Assembly: GCF_000739595.1 (NCBI RefSeq)
Contig: NZ_BBJP01000057.1
Span: 1 to 50,529 of the forward strand
DNA from: Halorubrum halophilum
Lineage (GTDB): Archaea > Halobacteriota > Halobacteria > Halobacteriales > Haloferacaceae
Length of the DNA stretch: 50,529 bases
Direction of reading: 5' to 3'
In this document: positions 34,349-42,484 of the stretch, one piece after another
Numbering within the stretch: the stretch's first letter is position 1
Layout: every line of letters starts with the position of its first letter
The notes under the pieces: generated by a model
Databases searched by the model: none
Told to the model about the DNA's origin: nothing
What the model saw: the letters and a program-made list of their open reading frames with translations, nothing else
Position numbers and translations under genes: made by a program

Positions 34349-34882
34349 CTACGCCGCCTGCTCCCCGCCCGGCGTCTCCATACCCTCGACGCGGACCAAC
34401 AGGGTGTTGCCGTCGACGTGAGTCGCGTCGACGACTCCCGAGAGCCGGAGCCCGCTCCCTGGCGTCGGGCCGACAGTCACCCGGTCGCCGGTGTCGAAGG
34501 AGCCGACCGGGCCGCGGATCACGAGTTCCGCCCGACACAGTTCGGGATTGGCGACGCTGGAGAGGTCGATCTCCTCGACGTTCACTCCCTCTACCGGATC
34601 GCCCTCGCGTTCGACGGGCGTGCTGGCGGCGTCGTCCATGCGCTCGACGCCGAGCGTCTCGTAGGCCGCGTCGGTCGGGACGTACCCGCCCTGCGGCCCG
34701 GCGACGCCCTCGACCAAGCCGATGTCGCGCAGGCTCTGCATCCGGTTCCGAACCGTACCGGCGTTGCGGTCGATCGACTCGGCGATCGCTCGGCCGCAGA
34801 CCGGCCGATCCGCGTTCTCCGCGAGGTTTACGAGCGCCGTGAGCACCCGTCTCTGACTGCTCGTGAGCTGTATCGTCGACAT
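34349..34882 (-). CDS. Winged-helix transcriptional regulator (Rrf2-like) with C-terminal beta domain
   Basis: The 177-residue regulator has an N-terminal winged HTH at about 1-75: QLTSSQRRVLTALVNLAENA, then GRAIAESIDRNAGTVRNRMQ, then GLVEGVAGPQGGYVPT. The pattern GLVEGVAGPQGGY is typical of Rrf2-like wings. No Cys cluster for an Fe-S centre is present. Residues about 105-177 form a separate beta-rich domain (AELVIRGPVGSFDTGDRVTV, then THVDGNTLLVRVEGMETPGG). A TATA box 27 bp upstream gives a leaderless start at 34882. Target genes are unknown. Confidence 0.85.
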   Translation of the reverse strand: MSTIQLTSSQRRVLTALVNLAENADRPVCGRAIAESIDRNAGTVRNRMQSLRDIGLVEGVAGPQGGYVPTDAAYETLGVERMDDAASTPVEREGDPVEGVNVEEIDLSSVANPELCRAELVIRGPVGSFDTGDRVTVGPTPGSGLRLSGVVDATHVDGNTLLVRVEGMETPGGEQAA

Positions 34883-35325
34883 AGTCGCATCGAACAAATT
34901 TTGATGTATAAATGTTTGGTTATTTCTCCCTTATATTGTTTATAAAGAATGTTCTGACTAAATATATTCCTATCTAGCTCAAAATCTGCCTTTTCTACTC
35001 GTGTATATCAAATTTCTAGTTCTGACAGAGATATAGTTGTCTTTCGTGGATATTCTGCGTACTAAATAGACGTTCAGGATAGAATTCATAGAAAAACAGA
35101 TCTTACACTGCGTGATATGGGTAAGTCCTTAAATAATTCACACCGTGAGTATTTACCCGTTCGTTCGGAAGCGACGGGCGAACATGAGCTTTCGAATCGA
35201 TGCCCGCAGGTGTTCACGGCGCACACGGGTCACGGGAACCGCTCGAACCGTCCGAGGATCGAGTGCTTCGAGCGGACCGCCCCCGAACCGACCGCTCTCG
35301 GAGCCGCCGTCCGGGGGGCGCACCG
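34883..35325. other. Intergenic region before nadE, AT-rich in its left half
   Basis: There is no convincing gene in this 443-bp stretch. 34890-35135 is strongly AT-rich for this genome, with many TATA-like words, for example CTTAAATAATTC near 35128, which could drive nadE with a long leader. The right half, 35160-35325, is GC-rich without a start that extends nadE plausibly. I see no clear hairpin or repeat. Its low GC content may point to foreign or origin-like DNA, but nothing else supports this. Confidence 0.5.
34906..34913 (-). promoter_or_regulatory. TATA box for the regulator at 34349-34882
   Basis: On the minus strand this reads ATTTATAC, centred about 27 bp before the ATG at 34882, the leaderless spacing. 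Confidence 0.7.
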
Positions 35326-36243
35326 ATGGGTGACTCGCAGTCGACCGCGTTCGAGCCGGAGGCGATACCCGACCGGTCCGCGGCTGCGACGGCGAGCGGA
35401 GACGATTCGCCGGCCGACGATATCCCCGACGACGCCGTCGACCTGCTTGACGCCCCTGACCCGGCCGCGGAGCGCGACCGGATCCGAACGTTCATCGACG
35501 ACGCGGTCGCGGCCGCGAACGCGGACGGACTAGTCGTCAACATGAGCGGCGGCCTCGACTCCACAGTCACGGCGGCGCTGGCGGTCGAGGCGCTCGGCGC
35601 CGACCGCGTGTACGGGTTGATCCTCCCCTGTAACAAGATCGGAGCGCCGCACGCTCGCGACGCCGAGGCGCTGGCGGACGCGCTCGGGATCGAGCACGAC
35701 ACGGTCCACCTCCAGCCGCTGTTCGCGCAGTTCGGCGCGGTCGCACCCGACCGGTTCGACCTCCACGACGAGCCGATTCGTTCAGGGAACGCGATCGCCC
35801 GGCTCCGGATGGCGATGGCGTACCTCGCCGCCAACACGACGAATCGGCTCGTCTGCGGGACGACGAACCGGAGCGAACACTTGCTCGGGTACGTCACGAA
35901 ACACGGCGACGGCGCCGCCGACCTGCTGCCGCTCGGGCACCTGTACAAGACCGACGTTCGCGCGCTCGCCGACGAGCTCGACGTGCCCGAGTTCGTCGTC
36001 GAGAAGCCGCCCACCGCAGGCTTTCTCCCCGGACAGCGCGATGCTGACGACCTCGGCGCCCCCTACGACGTGATCGACGCGGTGTTGCGGCTCGGGGTCG
36101 ACCGCGAACTCGACGCCGAGGCGATCGCGGAACGGCTGGGCGACGACGCCGACGAGGAGACGGTCGCGGACCTACTCGCGCGTCACCGCGCCTCAGCGCA
36201 CAAGCGCACGAGTCCGCCGATGCCGACGGGACGGGGGAACTGA
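35326..36243 (+). CDS. nadE: NAD+ synthetase
   Basis: Last step of NAD+ synthesis: amidation of deamido-NAD+ with ATP, using ammonia here. The 305-residue protein has no glutaminase domain. After an acidic N-terminal extension of about 45 residues it has the PP-loop GLVVNMSGGLDSTVTAALAV (SGGLDS at about 75-80) and the NAD synthetase motifs IARLRMAMAYLAANTTNRLV, GTTNRSEHLLGY and HKRTSPPMPTGRG at the C-terminus. The ATG at 35326 (MGDSQSTAFEPE) is preferred because longer frames run through Arg/Pro-rich non-family sequence. It ends two bases before the stop of the M28 peptidase gene, which is convergent. Confidence 0.94.
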   Translation: MGDSQSTAFEPEAIPDRSAAATASGDDSPADDIPDDAVDLLDAPDPAAERDRIRTFIDDAVAAANADGLVVNMSGGLDSTVTAALAVEALGADRVYGLILPCNKIGAPHARDAEALADALGIEHDTVHLQPLFAQFGAVAPDRFDLHDEPIRSGNAIARLRMAMAYLAANTTNRLVCGTTNRSEHLLGYVTKHGDGAADLLPLGHLYKTDVRALADELDVPEFVVEKPPTAGFLPGQRDADDLGAPYDVIDAVLRLGVDRELDAEAIAERLGDDADEETVADLLARHRASAHKRTSPPMPTGRGN

Positions 36244-36244
36244 T

Positions 36245-37711
36245 TCACTCCCAGCCGGCCGGCCAGAGGTCGGCCGCGCGCATCCCCGTCTCGAAGTCGG
36301 CCTCCCTGAGCGCCGCAATCAGGTCGTCGCGATCGAGTCGCGGCGCGTCGCGCTCGGGAGCCGCGAACTCGGCGACGAGCAGCGCGGTGAGTATCGCGTG
36401 CTCCCGGACGTTCCGGTCGTCGACCTTGTCGCGGGTGTCCGCGTGGGTGTGTCCCCAGCCGCGTCCCCGGTCGCCGGAGTCGCTGTGGAGCTGGAGCGCC
36501 GGCACCCCGCGTCGGACGAAGGGCCACTGGTCGGAGAACGGGTGCGGCTCCGCGTCCACCGCGATCGGCTGGTCGGTTCCGGTCGACACCGCCTCGGCGA
36601 CCGACGCCGCGGTCTCGGAGGCATGCGCCAGCGCCACGAGGTCGCGGAACCGCCCCGCGCCGTCGACGTTGACCACGCCCTTGACCCGGTCGAGGTCGAC
36701 CCGCTCGGCCAACTGCTCCGCGCCGAGTAACCCGACCTCCTCCGCGCCGACCGCGACCACGTCGACGCCGATCGGGAGGGCCGCCTCCGTCAGGATCTCC
36801 GCGGCGGTCGCGACGGTCGCGATCCCGCAGCCGTTGTCGAGCGCGCCCTCCGCGATGTCGTGGGCGTCGTAGTGCGCGAGCAGGAGCAGCCGCTCGTCGG
36901 TGTCCGGACCCGCGCGACCGACCACGTTCCGGCTCTCGCCCGGCAGCGTCGACGCCTCGACTGACAGCTCGGCGGTCGCCGCGGGGTCGGATTCGCTCGG
37001 GACCCCGCCGCCCCCGACGGCCCTGCCGCCCCCGTTACCCCCGCCGACCGCGTACTCCCGGAGCCACGCGCCCGTCTCCTTCGAGACGCCGACGGCGACC
37101 GCGTCGGCCTCCTCGCCGAAGGTCAGCGCTCCCGTGGGGGGTAGCTGGCCGTCGAGGTGGTTGACGAAGACGAAGCCGACCGCGCCCGCGTCGAGCGCGT
37201 AGCCGAACTTCTCCATCCGGTGGACGAATCGCCCGCCCTCCGGGGTCGTCGTCGACGCGACCGCGATCCGCCCCTCGACCTCCCGCTCGTCGATCTCGGC
37301 GGGCGTGCCGTATCCCACGTCCACGAGTTCCCCGGAAACACCCCCCTCGGGCGAGTAGGGGAGCGCGAGCGCCTCGAACTCGCGGGTCGCCGCCGCGCCG
37401 TCGCGTCCGGGCGCAGTCACCCGGAGCGTCGCGTCCCCGCGCTCCCACGCGTCCATCTCGAACGCCCTCGTCTCGACCTCGGAGAGCCCCGCGCGCTCGA
37501 ACGCGTCGGCGACGATTTCCGCGGCCCGGCGCTCGCCCTCGCTGCCGGCCATCCGGCTCCCGATCGCGGTGAGGTCGGTGAGGAAGCGCCGCGGTTCGCC
37601 GTCGGTCCATGCCCGGCCGAGCGCCGGCGCGAGTTCGGCGCGTCGCTCGAGGACCCGCTCGACGGCCGCCGGATCAGGCGTCGCGTCCGTCGCGTTCGGC
37701 TGTGAGTGCAT
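36245..37711 (-). CDS. M28-family metallopeptidase (aminopeptidase) with PA-like insert
   Basis: Zinc aminopeptidase of the M28 family, 488 residues. The metal ligands are all visible: His280 and Asp282 in LLAHYDAHD, Asp292 in ALDNGCG, Glu324/325 in GAEEVGLLGA, Asp350 in NVDGAGR and His421 in GWGHTHADTRDK. Residues about 115-220 form a PA-type insert (GGVSGELVDVGYGTPAEIDE) that often shapes substrate access. No signal peptide is present, so it is probably cytoplasmic, acting on peptides. A TATA-like CCTTAACC (minus strand) about 27 bp upstream supports the start at 37711. Confidence 0.9.
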   Translation of the reverse strand: MHSQPNATDATPDPAAVERVLERRAELAPALGRAWTDGEPRRFLTDLTAIGSRMAGSEGERRAAEIVADAFERAGLSEVETRAFEMDAWERGDATLRVTAPGRDGAAATREFEALALPYSPEGGVSGELVDVGYGTPAEIDEREVEGRIAVASTTTPEGGRFVHRMEKFGYALDAGAVGFVFVNHLDGQLPPTGALTFGEEADAVAVGVSKETGAWLREYAVGGGNGGGRAVGGGGVPSESDPAATAELSVEASTLPGESRNVVGRAGPDTDERLLLLAHYDAHDIAEGALDNGCGIATVATAAEILTEAALPIGVDVVAVGAEEVGLLGAEQLAERVDLDRVKGVVNVDGAGRFRDLVALAHASETAASVAEAVSTGTDQPIAVDAEPHPFSDQWPFVRRGVPALQLHSDSGDRGRGWGHTHADTRDKVDDRNVREHAILTALLVAEFAAPERDAPRLDRDDLIAALREADFETGMRAADLWPAGWE

Positions 37712-37733
37712 GGGGACGAGTCCGCCGGTGGCG

Positions 37734-37741
37734 GGTTAAGG
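37734..37741 (-). promoter_or_regulatory. TATA-like box for the M28 peptidase gene
   Basis: On the minus strand this reads CCTTAACC, centred about 27 bp before the ATG at 37711. It is a weak box but at the right distance. Confidence 0.4.
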
Positions 37742-37802
37742 GTGTGGCTCGCGGCACCGGAAACGCTACGTTCAAGTGTGAAGGTTCGGAACATTCGAGT
37801 GA

Positions 37803-37873
37803 GCACCGTTGGTCCAGTGGTAGGACATTAGCTTCCCAAGCTAATAGCCCGGGTTCAATTCCCGGACGGTGCA
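37803..37873 (+). tRNA. tRNA-Gly (CCC)
   Basis: The acceptor stem GCACCGT pairs with ACGGTGC, discriminator A at 37873. D arm GTCC/GGAC. The anticodon arm TTAGC/GCTAA has loop TTCCCAA, so anticodon CCC (Gly). T arm CCGGG-TTCAATT-CCCGG. 71 nt, no intron. Confidence 0.95.
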
Positions 37874-37887
37874 CTTCACTTCGTTCG

Positions 37888-37938
37888 TGCACCGTCCGTA
37901 CCCCCGCTCGCAAGCTCGCGGGGGTCCCGGACGGTGCA
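37888..37938. repeat. Long hairpin containing a copy of the tRNA-Gly 3' end
   Basis: TGCACCGTCCG at 37888-37898 pairs with CGGACGGTGCA at 37928-37938, and inside it ACCCCCGC (37900-37907) pairs with GCGGGGGT (37918-37925). Its 3' arm repeats the last 14 bases of tRNA-Gly (TCCCGGACGGTGCA). It may be a tRNA-end duplication left by an integrated element, or part of transcription termination. Confidence 0.6.
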
Positions 37939-38005
37939 TTTCTGTGGCGAGCAACACCGCGAGCCGTCGGGTTATCCGTGAGCGAATTGGACCCGCTCAC
38001 TCGCG

Positions 38006-38416
38006 CTACGTGCTCACCACCCGGCGCAGACCGTACTCGACGCCGCCAGTGACCAGTGCTGCCCCGAGGACGACGACCCACCCGATCAGGTACCAGCCGA
38101 ACGGCGTCGGGCCGACCGGTGCGGGGATCACCTCCGGTGCGACGTACACGGACCACGTCCCGTACGCCGACGCGACGAACGCGACGGCAACGACGATTGA
38201 CGGGGCGACGAGTCGGTTCTCGACCAGAAGCACCACCGGAACGGCTCCGAGCAGGAGGCCGCCGAGGGCGACGTACGCGAGAAACGGATTCGCGGCCCAC
38301 GAGAAACCGAACCACACGGAGAGCGCTCCGCCGACGATCAGGTGTGCGAGGCCGGCGAACAAGCCGATTCCAAGCGCTCGACGGGAGGGGGCGAGGGCGA
38401 CGTTCGCGGGAGACAT
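38006..38416 (-). CDS. Four-helix membrane protein, unknown function
   Basis: The 136-residue protein starts MSPANVALAPSRRALGIGLF. Four hydrophobic segments are visible: about 12-32, 38-62, 70-90 (PSIVVAVAFVASAYGTWSVY) and 105-128 (FGWYLIGWVVVLGAALVTGG). No motif points to a transport or enzyme function. The start at 38416 was chosen because an in-frame upstream ATG adds only a short non-hydrophobic stretch. It is on the minus strand between tRNA-Gly and the KaiC-like gene. Confidence 0.65.
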   Translation of the reverse strand: MSPANVALAPSRRALGIGLFAGLAHLIVGGALSVWFGFSWAANPFLAYVALGGLLLGAVPVVLLVENRLVAPSIVVAVAFVASAYGTWSVYVAPEVIPAPVGPTPFGWYLIGWVVVLGAALVTGGVEYGLRRVVST

Positions 38417-38470
38417 GGCGATCCGTTGCGCGATACCGATTGTAAAACCCACCGCGCGCGAGGATGCCCG

Positions 38471-39934
38471 TCAGAAGATGTTCGCCTGCCCGTACACCGA
38501 GATGCCGGTGTCGGTGATCTCGTACGGCTTCGACTGCCGCGAGTGGTTCGCGTCGCGGATCTTCTGGATCTCGACGGCGAGGCGCGTCTCGCGGAAGTCG
38601 GTGCCGCGGATGTACTGGAGCACGAACACCGCGTCGGTGAGGTACTCGACGATCCCGTGGCGGGAGGCGTAGGGGTTCCTCTCGCTCGCCTCCGAGGTGA
38701 GCAGGGTCGTGACACCCGCCTCCTTCAGCGACCGGGTGAACCCGAACACCTCGGAGCGGCGCTTCGCCGGGTGGTCGTACATCATCTCGAGGAGGGAGAC
38801 GGAGTCGAGCACCAGCCGGTCGGCGTCGAACTCGGCGATGAGCCGGACGAGGTCGTTCCGGATCGACGCCAGCGAGTTCGCCATCTCGATCGGGTCGATG
38901 GCGACCACCGCGAGCCGGTCCTCGTCGGCGTGCTCGCGGAACGACCACCCCTTCTCCTCGGCCGTCGCGAGGATCGACTCGCGGGTCTGTTCGAGGGTGA
39001 TGTAGATCCCCTTCCGATCGGACTCGAGCGCCTCGTTGAGGAACTGGAGCGCGAACGTCGTCTTCCCGGTCCCGGCGCCGCCGATGACCGACAGCAGCGA
39101 GCGACGCGGGACGCCGCCGAGGATCATCTCGTCGAGCCCTTCGATTCCGATGTCGGTGCGCTCGATCGACGACTCGAACTCGTCGGGGTCGACGTCGAAC
39201 CCCGGCGACGCCTCGCCGCTCTCTGCCCCGTCGAACTCGCCGAATCCGACATCGTTCGAGCCTCCCGAGTCGCCCGCGGCGTTCCCCCGGTACCCGCCGA
39301 AGGGGTCCGTCGACTCGCCGGTCGGCCCACTTCCGGTCTGTCCGCCGCCGGTCGGCCCGCCACCCTCGCCGCCCCCGCCGCCTCCGAAGGGATCGTCCTC
39401 GCCGAACGAGCCGCCGCCGAACCCACCTCCGGAGTCGGTCGGGTCCGCAGTGTCGCTTCCCGCGGATCCACCGCCGAAGGGATCGTCCTCGCCGAACGAG
39501 CCGCCGCCGAACGGATCGGACTCGGCCTCGTCGCCGTTCTCGTCGGCGGACTGCGACGGGTCGTCGGTGGACGAATCGTCTCCGAACTCGCCGTCTCCGA
39601 ACGGGTCGCCGTCCCCGGACTCGCCGCCTCCGGGACCGTCGTCGCCGAGGTCACCATCGCTGAGGTCACCCTCATCGAGGCTGCCAACGACGTCTCGAGA
39701 CGGGTCGCGCTCCCCCTCGCGGATCCCGCCGAACGGGTCGCTCCCGCGCTCGTCGTCGGGCTCGCCTCCTCCCTCGGGTTCGGACGCCTCACCGTCCGCG
39801 TTCTCGCCACCCGCCTCGTCGTCCGCTCCGGCTTGGTCGCCGCCGGACCCGCCGTTCTCCCCGTCGTCGACCGCGTCGCTGTCCGCGTCGGCGTCCCGCA
39901 ACGCGCGCTCGAACCAGTCGTCCTCCTCGCTCAT
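38471..39934 (-). CDS. KaiC-like RecA-superfamily ATPase with DPFG-repeat N-terminus
   Basis: The 487-residue protein. Residues about 250-487 are a KaiC/RadA-type RecA fold of the haloarchaeal HTR-like family: GIEGLDEMILGGVPRRSLLS, Walker A GGAGTGKTTFALQFL, Walker B-like region ADRLVLDSVSLLEMM, then GVTTLLTSEASERNPYASRH. The N-terminal 240 residues are acidic, Gly-rich and intrinsically disordered in appearance, with at least six copies of DPFG (SDPFGG, GDPFGD, EDDPFGGG and so on). Two 39-bp stretches of this DNA are identical (39384-39422 and 39474-39512), so the repeat expanded recently. The ATPase family is thought to regulate signalling or motility, but nothing here shows its target. Confidence 0.85.
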   Translation of the reverse strand: MSEEDDWFERALRDADADSDAVDDGENGGSGGDQAGADDEAGGENADGEASEPEGGGEPDDERGSDPFGGIREGERDPSRDVVGSLDEGDLSDGDLGDDGPGGGESGDGDPFGDGEFGDDSSTDDPSQSADENGDEAESDPFGGGSFGEDDPFGGGSAGSDTADPTDSGGGFGGGSFGEDDPFGGGGGGEGGGPTGGGQTGSGPTGESTDPFGGYRGNAAGDSGGSNDVGFGEFDGAESGEASPGFDVDPDEFESSIERTDIGIEGLDEMILGGVPRRSLLSVIGGAGTGKTTFALQFLNEALESDRKGIYITLEQTRESILATAEEKGWSFREHADEDRLAVVAIDPIEMANSLASIRNDLVRLIAEFDADRLVLDSVSLLEMMYDHPAKRRSEVFGFTRSLKEAGVTTLLTSEASERNPYASRHGIVEYLTDAVFVLQYIRGTDFRETRLAVEIQKIRDANHSRQSKPYEITDTGISVYGQANIF

Positions 39935-40055
39935 GGTTCCAGTCGGCCGTGGGGAGTCGACATGGTTCCCGCAAGGCGGGCGGGCGGCTTGAAACTTTCC
40001 GGAACCGCGGTCCGATGTCCGCATCCTTTTGTCCGGCGGCGAGAATCGGTGGCGC

Positions 40056-40883
40056 ATGGAGGTCGGAATCGTGGCGCGGAAGGGGAGCGAGCGCGCGGTC
40101 GCCGTCGCCGACGAGCTGCGCGACGCGGTCGCCGACGCCGGGGCGTCCGTCTGGCTCGACGCGGAGACCGCCGACGCGCTTGGCGAACCGGCGGTCGGGC
40201 GCGAGGTCGCCGCGCTCGCCGACTGCGACCTCGCGGTCGCGGTCGGCGGCGACGGAACGTTCCTCTTCGTCGCGCGCAACGCCGGCGACACCCCGATCGT
40301 CGGCATCAACCTCGGAGAGGTCGGCTTCCTCAACGCCGTCCCCCCGGAGGCGGCCGCGGAGGCCGTCGTCTCGGAGGTCGAGGCGTTCGACCGCGGGGAG
40401 ATGGACGTGCGGGAGGCGCCCCGGCTCGCCGCCCGGACCGGCGACTGGACCTCCGTCCCCGCGGCCAACGAGATCGTGATCCAAGGCGACCGACGCGGCC
40501 CCGGCGCGGGGATCGACTACGAGGTCCGCGTGGACGGGAGCCGGTACGGCGGCGGGCACGCCGACGGAGTCCTCGTCGCGACGCCCACCGGCTCGACCGC
40601 GTACAACCTCTCGGAGCGAGGACCGCTCGTCCACCCGACGGTGAGCGGGCTCGTCGTCAACGAGATGGCCGCCGACGAGGGGATGCCACCGCTCGTGGTC
40701 GACGCCGACGCGACCGTGACCGTGGCGGTCGAAGGCGTCGACGAGCTCGTCGTCGCCAGCGACGGGCGAAACGTGACGACCCTCCCCGCCCCGGCCGAGG
40801 TGACCGTCGAGCGATCGACTCCCCCGATGCGGATCGCCGGCCCGCCCTCCGACTTCTTCGAGGCGCTCGGGAAGCTGTCGTGA
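40056..40883 (+). CDS. nadK: NAD kinase (NAD+/NADH kinase)
   Basis: Phosphorylates NAD(H) to NADP(H). The 275-residue protein starts MEVGIVARKGSERAVAVADE. The family motif VAVGGDGTFLFVARNAGDTP is at about 62-81, with GGDGT at 64-68. The NE/D region reads VPAANEIVIQGDRRGPGAGI, and TPTGSTAYNLSERGPLVHPT is the second ATP/NAD region. Length and motifs are complete. Divergent from the KaiC-like gene with about 120 bp between. NADPH from malic enzyme and this kinase serve the same pool, but the genes are unlinked. Confidence 0.95.
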   Translation: MEVGIVARKGSERAVAVADELRDAVADAGASVWLDAETADALGEPAVGREVAALADCDLAVAVGGDGTFLFVARNAGDTPIVGINLGEVGFLNAVPPEAAAEAVVSEVEAFDRGEMDVREAPRLAARTGDWTSVPAANEIVIQGDRRGPGAGIDYEVRVDGSRYGGGHADGVLVATPTGSTAYNLSERGPLVHPTVSGLVVNEMAADEGMPPLVVDADATVTVAVEGVDELVVASDGRNVTTLPAPAEVTVERSTPPMRIAGPPSDFFEALGKLS

Positions 40884-40974
40884 GCGGGTCGACGCGAAGC
40901 CGCCCGGCGTCCCGCCTTTGATCTCCTCGACCGACTCGCAAGCTTCAACCGCCAGTCGGCCACATCTCCCGTCC

Positions 40975-41502
40975 ATGTCGCTTCCGATCGGGTTGGCCCC
41001 GTTCGCGAACCAGTCGCGGGCCGCCCATGCCGGCGTCCTCGTCGGCGGCGCGGTCGCCTGCCTGCTCGCCTACGTCGGCGCCGCCGCGCTCTTGTTCGAA
41101 CTCGGCGCCCTCGATCACGGGACGCCGGACGGCCCCCGACGGGTCGCCTCCGCGGTCGCGTCGATGGCCTGCTGGGGGTTCTACGCCGCCGCGTTCGTCC
41201 GCGGCAGGGGCGGACCGGTGACGGACGCGTTCGTCTACCCGGTCGCGACCGTGGCGCTCGTCCCGACCGCGTTCAGGTGGGTGGCGTTCGAGCCGGCGTG
41301 GGACGCGTTCCGAGACCGGATCGCTCTCTTCCTCTTCCGGCCGGGACTGTTCGTCGACGCCGCCGCGCTGGTCCTCCCCGGCGTCGCCCTCGCGGCCGTC
41401 CTGCTCTCGATCTGGGCAACCCGCCTCGACGAGTCCGCGATCGAGACGTGGCAGCGCGAGCACCTCTCGGCGGAGTTTCGCCGGGAGTTCATCGAGGAGT
41501 AA
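40975..41502 (+). CDS. Membrane protein of unknown function
   Basis: The 175-residue protein starts MSLPIGLAPFANQSRAAHAG. Hydrophobic stretches lie at about 18-42 (VLVGGAVACLLAYVGAAALL), 55-74, 85-105 and 130-155 (VDAAALVLPGVALAAVLLSI), with a charged C-terminus (TWQREHLSAEFRREFIEE). I do not recognise a family. It lies between NAD kinase and the VTT-domain gene, all on the plus strand, with gaps of about 90 and 60 bp. No function can be proposed. Confidence 0.65.
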   Translation: MSLPIGLAPFANQSRAAHAGVLVGGAVACLLAYVGAAALLFELGALDHGTPDGPRRVASAVASMACWGFYAAAFVRGRGGPVTDAFVYPVATVALVPTAFRWVAFEPAWDAFRDRIALFLFRPGLFVDAAALVLPGVALAAVLLSIWATRLDESAIETWQREHLSAEFRREFIEE

Positions 41503-41534
41503 TCTGGTTAAAAAGACGAGACGCTCCACAAAGC

Positions 41535-41541
41535 GTTTATC
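41535..41541 (+). promoter_or_regulatory. TATA-like box for the VTT-domain protein
   Basis: GTTTATC is centred about 26 bp before the GTG at 41564, fitting a leaderless transcript that starts at that GTG. Confidence 0.5.
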
Positions 41542-41563
41542 GCCCGAGAGAGCACGACCGTCC

Positions 41564-42241
41564 GTGAACCGCCGAACCGGCGTCGTCGGATACGTGCTCG
41601 CGGGAGTCGCGGTAGCCGCGTTCGCGGCGCTCGCGTGGGTCATCTCTCCCGACGCCGTGCTCGGGCCGCTGACGTGGCTCGCCGACGACCCGGTCCGGTT
41701 CGGCGCCGCGCTGGTCGCGCTGACGGCGATCAGGCCCCTCCTCGCGTGGCCGACCACCCTGCTCGCCGTCGTCGCCGGCTTCGGATACGGGTGGGCCGGG
41801 CTCCCCCTCGGCGTCGTCGCGATGGTGGTGACCGCACTTCCGCCGTACTGGCTCGCACGCGCCGGGCGCGTTCGAGCCCGCGAGGGCTCCCGGGTCGCCG
41901 ACCGGCTCTGCGGCGCCGGCGAGCGACTGACCGAGGCAACTGGCGGCGTTCGAGCCGTCACCGCGACGCGTCTGCTGCCGGTCCCCTCGGACGCCGTCTC
42001 GGTCGCCGCCGGCGGGTCCGGGATCCGGCTCCGATCGCTGCTCCTCGGTACCGCCCTCGGAGAACTCCCGTGGGCGGTTATCGGCGTCGCGGTCGGGGTC
42101 TCAGTCACCCGGCTCGCCGACGGCGGTGCCGCCACGATCGATCCGACCACACTGGTCGCGATGGCCGGTTTCGGGGCGCTGTTGCTCGCCGGACCGCTGT
42201 ATCGCACGTTTATAAGAGATCGCGCGTCGTCGACCGCGTGA
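41564..42241 (+). CDS. TVP38/TMEM64-family (VTT domain) membrane protein
   Basis: The 225-residue membrane protein starts with GTG. It has the VTT-domain layout: an N-terminal helix at about 8-28, then ALTAIRPLLAWPTTLLAVVA (about 53-72), FGYGWAGLPLGVVAMVVTAL (about 73-92), RAVTATRLLPVPSDAVSVAA (about 128-147) and IRLRSLLLGTALGELPWAVI (about 152-171), with the family G-x3-P-like bends. VTT/TVP38 proteins are implicated in lipid scrambling in eukaryotes; their archaeal role is unknown. It may be cotranscribed with the gene at 40975, but its own TATA box suggests otherwise. Confidence 0.85.
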   Translation: MNRRTGVVGYVLAGVAVAAFAALAWVISPDAVLGPLTWLADDPVRFGAALVALTAIRPLLAWPTTLLAVVAGFGYGWAGLPLGVVAMVVTALPPYWLARAGRVRAREGSRVADRLCGAGERLTEATGGVRAVTATRLLPVPSDAVSVAAGGSGIRLRSLLLGTALGELPWAVIGVAVGVSVTRLADGGAATIDPTTLVAMAGFGALLLAGPLYRTFIRDRASSTA

Positions 42242-42484
42242 CCGGTGTGGCCACGGCGCAGGTCGTCTCGCGCCCTCGCGTTGAACGAAACCCGACCGTC
42301 CCGTCGCGGTTTACCGCGTCGGGACGATCGAACGGGTCGTGTGCCTCTGACAGGGGGACCGATGCGAGCGTGCATTCCCCTGGTCCCCGAATCCCGGGAC
42401 CGCTCCCAGCCCTGACCCCGAAGCGCGCGGTCGTTCGGACCGTGGCTTCAACGGGGGACCGAGGGGAACGCGACGCGCCGCCGG

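Noticed and set aside
38342-40921. 859-codon plus-strand frame opposite the KaiC-like gene and running into NAD kinase
   Set aside because: Pure antisense artefact; NAD kinase and the KaiC domain are unmistakable in their own frames.
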